Positions 61,077-64,000 of a stretch of 64,000 bases of DNA are shown in pieces. The DNA lies in assembly GCA_964592645.1 (NCBI GenBank), contig CAZQFV010000016.1, forward strand, positions 25,941-89,940. Direction: 5' to 3'. Source of the stretch: CAZQFV01 sp964592645. Its GTDB lineage: Bacteria > Chloroflexota > Chloroflexia > DTKN01. Below the pieces are notes generated by a model, which saw nothing but the letters and a program-made list of their open reading frames with translations, was not told the origin of the DNA and did not search any database. The position numbers and the translations under genes were made by a program. How positions within the stretch are numbered: the stretch's first letter is position 1; each line of letters opens with the position of its first letter.

Positions 61077-62363
61077 ATGCACGCTGATCTTCTTATCCCC
61101 CACGCCTCCCAGCTCCTGACCCTGTCCTCCCCGGCCGGCCCGAAGCGCGGGCCGGAGATGGACGAACTGGGCCTGATCGCCGACGGGGCCGTGGCCGTGC
61201 AGGGGGAGACGATCGTCGCCGTGGGGCCGACGGAGGAGATCCTGGCGACCTGGCGGTCGGAGAACGTGATCGAGGCCCGGGGGCGGGTGGTCCTGCCGGG
61301 CTTCGTGGACCCCCACACCCATGCCCTCTTTGCCGGGGCGCGGGCGGAAGAGTTCGAGATGCGCCTGCGCGGGGCGACCTACATGGAGATCATGCGGGCC
61401 GGCGGGGGCATCCAGAGCACGGTGAACGCCACGCGGGCCGCCCCCTGGGAGGCGCTGCTGCGGGAGACGCGGGCCCGGCTGGAGCGGATGCTCCTGCACG
61501 GCACGACCACCGCCGAGGTCAAGACGGGCTACGCCCTGGAGCAGGAGGGCGAGCTGCGCCTGCTGCGGGCCATCCTAGCGCTGGACCGCGACCGACACCA
61601 GGCGCTGGACCTGGTGCCGACTTTTCTCGCGGCGCACGCCGTGCCGCGGGAGCGCCGGGAGGACGCGGGGGAATACGTGCGGCAGGTGGTGGAGGAGATG
61701 CTGCCGGCCGCGGCAGCGCTATGGGCGCAGGAGACGGCCGGGGAAGGCCGGCCGGCTCCGCTCTTCTGCGATGTCTTCTGCGAGCAAGGGGCCTTCGACC
61801 TGGCGCAGTCGCGGCGCATCCTGGAAAAGGCCCGCACCCTGGGGATGGGCCTCAAGATCCACGTGGACGAGTTCGCCTCCCTGGGGGGCACGGCCTTGGC
61901 GGTGGAGCTGGGGGCCGTATCGGCCGATCACCTGGTCTGCACGCCGGAAGAAGAGCTGCTGGCGCTGGCCCGCTCGGACACCATCGCCGTCTCGCTGCCG
62001 GGCACGCCCTTTGGGCTGGGCGACCCGCGCTACAGCCCGGCGCGCAGGCTGATCGAGGCCGGCGGCGCGCTGGCGCTGGCCAGCGATCTGAACCCCGGCA
62101 CCTGCTACTGCGAGTCCATGCCGTTCATCATCGCCCTGGCCTGCCGGGCCATGCGGTTGAGCCCGGCGGAGGCGATCGCCGCGGCGACGATCAACGCCGC
62201 GCACGCCATCGGGTGGGGGCGGCGGGTGGGCAGCCTGGAGGTGGGCAAGCAGGCCGACCTGCTGGTGCTCGACCTGCCCGACTACCGCCACCTGGCCTAT
62301 CGCTTCGGGGCCAACCCGGTGGAGGTGGTGGTGAAACGCGGGCAGATCGCCGTGGTCCGGTAG
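61077..62363 (+). CDS. hutI: Imidazolonepropionase
   Basis: A 428-residue amidohydrolase 41 bases after pheT. The metal-binding motif is GFVDPHTHALFAGARAEEFE (about 78-97). RAGGGIQSTVNATRAA, TTTAEVKTGYAL, AAHAVP, KIHVDEFASLGGTALAVELG, VSADHL and ALASDLNPGTCYCESM are typical HutI blocks. It opens imidazolone-5-propionate to N-formimino-glutamate in histidine breakdown. No other hut gene is in the window. Confidence 0.94.
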   Translation: MHADLLIPHASQLLTLSSPAGPKRGPEMDELGLIADGAVAVQGETIVAVGPTEEILATWRSENVIEARGRVVLPGFVDPHTHALFAGARAEEFEMRLRGATYMEIMRAGGGIQSTVNATRAAPWEALLRETRARLERMLLHGTTTAEVKTGYALEQEGELRLLRAILALDRDRHQALDLVPTFLAAHAVPRERREDAGEYVRQVVEEMLPAAAALWAQETAGEGRPAPLFCDVFCEQGAFDLAQSRRILEKARTLGMGLKIHVDEFASLGGTALAVELGAVSADHLVCTPEEELLALARSDTIAVSLPGTPFGLGDPRYSPARRLIEAGGALALASDLNPGTCYCESMPFIIALACRAMRLSPAEAIAAATINAAHAIGWGRRVGSLEVGKQADLLVLDLPDYRHLAYRFGANPVEVVVKRGQIAVVR

Positions 62364-62422
62364 GATGGTGGAAGATGGGGCCGGCGCCGGCAGCGCAGCG
62401 GCCGGCGCCGGCCTCACTCTTG

Positions 62423-62959
62423 CTACATGCGAGGGGCGAAGGAGGCGACGTCGCGCCGGATGAGGACCAGCGGCGCGCGGATGGTTCCCAGCCCGGGCAT
62501 CAGCGGGCAACTGGCGGTGGCGTTGTACAGGCTGATGTAGGTATCGGTGTTGATCTCCACGTACTTGGCGATGTTGGTGATGGTGGCCATGCGCAGGTTG
62601 GCCTCGAAGCGGAACGGCCCGACGAGGACGATGGCCGGCTCCATCTTGCGGTTGGCCTCGGCCGAGTCATAGTCCACGGGTTCGTCGGCCGGCGGCAGCA
62701 GGTGAAAGGCGATCACCTGGGGTGTGCGGACGTGCAGCTCGGTGAAGGACATCGGTTGGTTGAGCTGCCCGCCCACCGGGACCGTGCGGGCGTCGAAGAG
62801 AGAGACATAATCCGGAGTCAGCGTGCGCAGGTAGGTATTGACCCGCACCAACTGCTTGGTCACCACGTCGCCCCAGGAGAGGTTGGTCAGGGTGTAGACC
62901 ATGACGGGGGTGGCCTTTTCGTCGCTGGCCAGGGTATAGGGCTTTTTCTTCTCCGACAT
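62423..62959 (-). CDS. Conserved small protein of unknown function
   Basis: A 178-residue soluble protein, ATG chosen for AAGGAGGACGCT upstream. The beta-rich sequence includes PVMVYTLTNLSWGDVVTKQL, RVNTYLRTLTPDYVSLFDAR and IVLVGPFRFEANLRMATITN. There is no signal peptide or membrane helix. It may be a DUF-type beta-sandwich protein; I do not recognise it. It converges with hutI. Confidence 0.7.
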   Translation of the reverse strand: MSEKKKPYTLASDEKATPVMVYTLTNLSWGDVVTKQLVRVNTYLRTLTPDYVSLFDARTVPVGGQLNQPMSFTELHVRTPQVIAFHLLPPADEPVDYDSAEANRKMEPAIVLVGPFRFEANLRMATITNIAKYVEINTDTYISLYNATASCPLMPGLGTIRAPLVLIRRDVASFAPRM

Positions 62960-63151
62960 AGCGTCCTCCTTGCGCCGTCTGCTCCGGCGGGTGGCGGGGA
63001 CCCGGCGTTGCGGCCGGCCCGGCGGACCGTCGACTCCCAGCGATGTCCGCCGACCCGGTGTGCGCCTATGCCTGGGCCGGCCTCGGCCCATCAGGCGCGA
63101 GGTCCGTGGGCCCGCGGCGCGCCCGATCCGGGCCGGGATCGCCTTGGCTGG

Positions 63152-63706
63152 CTACCTGGCGGCCCCCTGTCCCAGGAGGCCGATGATGAAGAAGGACGCG
63201 CAGCAGAGCAGTGGCAGGGCACTGAATACCAGGCCCAGGATGCCAAAGGTCTTGCCGCTGCGGGTGGGGCTGCGGCCCTCCCCGGCAATGCCAACGATGC
63301 CCAGGATGAACCCAATCAGGGCCATCAGCAGGGCGGCGATAATGCAGATAAAGATGCCTATCGCGTTGGACTGGAAGGCCGGGTCCTGCGCCAGGCGCAT
63401 GATCTCGGCCTGGGAGGGGGCAGTATTGCCCCCGATCTGCTGGATGATGCTGGCGCCTAACGTGTAGGTCAGGACGACCGACAGGATGACCAGCAGGATG
63501 CTCAGGATGCCCAGGACGAGGCTGGCCGTGGAGGCGCCGCTGGAGGCGCGCATCTCCGGGGCCGGCCCCATCATCGGGGTGGGGGGTATGCTCATTGTCG
63601 CCGGCGGGGGGGCCACGGGCGGCGCGGCCTGGGCCACGGGCGCCCCGCAGTAGGGGCAGACGTTGGCCCCTGCCGGAACCTCCTGTCCACAGTTTGTGCA
63701 GTGCAT
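63152..63706 (-). CDS. Zinc-ribbon membrane protein (DUF4190-like)
   Basis: A 184-residue protein. The N-terminal zinc ribbon has CTNC (3-6) and CPYC (17-20). A Pro-rich linker (about 24-52) leads to three membrane segments (about 58-80, 112-136 and 155-178). It resembles small zinc-ribbon DUF4190-type membrane proteins of unknown function. It has a promoter just upstream. Confidence 0.75.
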   Translation of the reverse strand: MHCTNCGQEVPAGANVCPYCGAPVAQAAPPVAPPPATMSIPPTPMMGPAPEMRASSGASTASLVLGILSILLVILSVVLTYTLGASIIQQIGGNTAPSQAEIMRLAQDPAFQSNAIGIFICIIAALLMALIGFILGIVGIAGEGRSPTRSGKTFGILGLVFSALPLLCCASFFIIGLLGQGAAR

Positions 63707-63744
63707 CGTTCTCCTCCTTTTCAGACCACTATGGGCCGGTCCCT

Positions 63745-63772
63745 ATTGTACCATACTTGCCGTGAGGCGCAA
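63745..63772 (-). promoter_or_regulatory. Promoter of the zinc-ribbon protein gene
   Basis: TTGCGC (63767-63772), 16 bases, TACAAT (63745-63750) on the minus strand, about 40 bases before the ATG. Confidence 0.55.
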
Positions 63773-63847
63773 CAGACCACCCGCTGACGATTGCCGCCCA
63801 TATTGTACTACAGCGTGTTCCGCTCCGCAACCTACCGCCCTGAGCTC

Positions 63848-63928
63848 GGATGCATTTCTTTGGTTGGTATCCTCCCACGCTTCTGTTGTTCAGAAGCGTG
63901 CGGGTTTGCTAATCAGGGAAATGCATCC
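63848..63928. repeat. Nested inverted repeat of 81 bp
   Basis: GGATGCATTTC (63848-63858) and GAAATGCATCC (63918-63928) enclose a second perfect stem, CACGCTTCTG (63876-63885) with CAGAAGCGTG (63891-63900) around a 5-base loop. The outer end is like the GCATTTC end of the element at 43913-44031. The rest of the gap 63707-63946 holds only the promoter. Confidence 0.6.
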
Positions 63929-63946
63929 ACGGCAGGCTGGGGCGCC

Positions 63947-64000
63947 TCAGGCCGCGGGTTTGCCGCGCAGGCCCAGTTCGTCGGCGATGGCCTGCAGCCC
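63947..64000 (-). CDS. C-terminal end of an unidentified gene
   Basis: Reading from the right edge on the minus strand gives GLQAIADELGLRGKPAA and a TGA at 63947-63949. Only 17 residues are visible, so the product cannot be named. It ends just before the nested inverted repeat. Confidence 0.5.
   Translation of the reverse strand, partial: GLQAIADELGLRGKPAA

Overview
The window is GC-rich DNA from a bacterium that looks like a member of the Chloroflexota (Anaerolineae, Ardenticatenia or Caldilineae type). This is an inference. It rests on secreted proteins carrying a Y-L-P-L-V-L-R motif near the C-terminus, Pro/Thr-rich extracellular stalks, a DUF2723 membrane protein, a Tad pilus set with no secretin or other outer-membrane parts, and the dispersed repeats. 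Most recognisable promoters follow one pattern: TTGACA or TTGCCA, a 17-base spacer, then a TANAAT-like -10.

The window has two halves that meet at a tRNA-Gly(CCC) gene at 36597-36669. The left half (before 1 to about 36.6 kb) looks like an integrated mobile element. Almost everything in it between 3.9 and 36.5 kb is on the minus strand. Read in that direction it starts with a three-HTH, excisionase-like protein beside the tRNA 3' end. Next come ParA, ParB, small accessory proteins, a DnaB-type helicase, a prepilin peptidase, a tandem OB-fold SSB-like protein, a coiled-coil protein with a nuclease-like end, a second OB-fold protein and a replication-initiator-like protein. After a small secreted-protein gene and a DUF433 cassette comes one very long operon (22.3 to 3.9 kb). 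It begins with a promoter and a structured leader that ends in a terminator. It encodes membrane and secreted proteins, a 1345-residue HerA/VirB4-like ATPase with a large Ser/Thr/His/Gly-rich insert, and the Tad apparatus (CpaB, TadZ, TadA, TadB, TadC, Flp-like pilin, TadE, TadG-like), followed by a large propeller/PKD adhesin and a stalked membrane protein. The left end holds VapBC-like and DUF4258 genes, a duplicated gene fragment, an intact tyrosine recombinase, and a DUF104-DUF433 antitoxin-like gene cut by the window edge.

The right half (36.7 to 64 kb) is ordinary chromosome with some large secreted proteins. It contains a YdcF-like protein, a DUF2723 membrane protein, ClpC, a LysM membrane protein, TilS and Hpt, a nitroreductase-like protein, myo-inositol-1-phosphate synthase, and a GlcF-like Fe-S protein. 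These are followed by a giant BMP/propeller/beta-helix mosaic protein, a beta-CASP nuclease with a duplicated C-terminal domain, PheS and PheT behind a leader with a short ORF, imidazolonepropionase, and two small proteins.

The most unusual feature is the left element. It joins plasmid-type replication and partition, tyrosine-recombinase integration and a complete monoderm Tad pilus with its own prepilin peptidase to a VirB4/HerA-like motor. I found no recognisable relaxase and no conventional type IV secretion channel. Whether the pilus takes part in DNA transfer is a hypothesis. The left attachment site was not found in the window.
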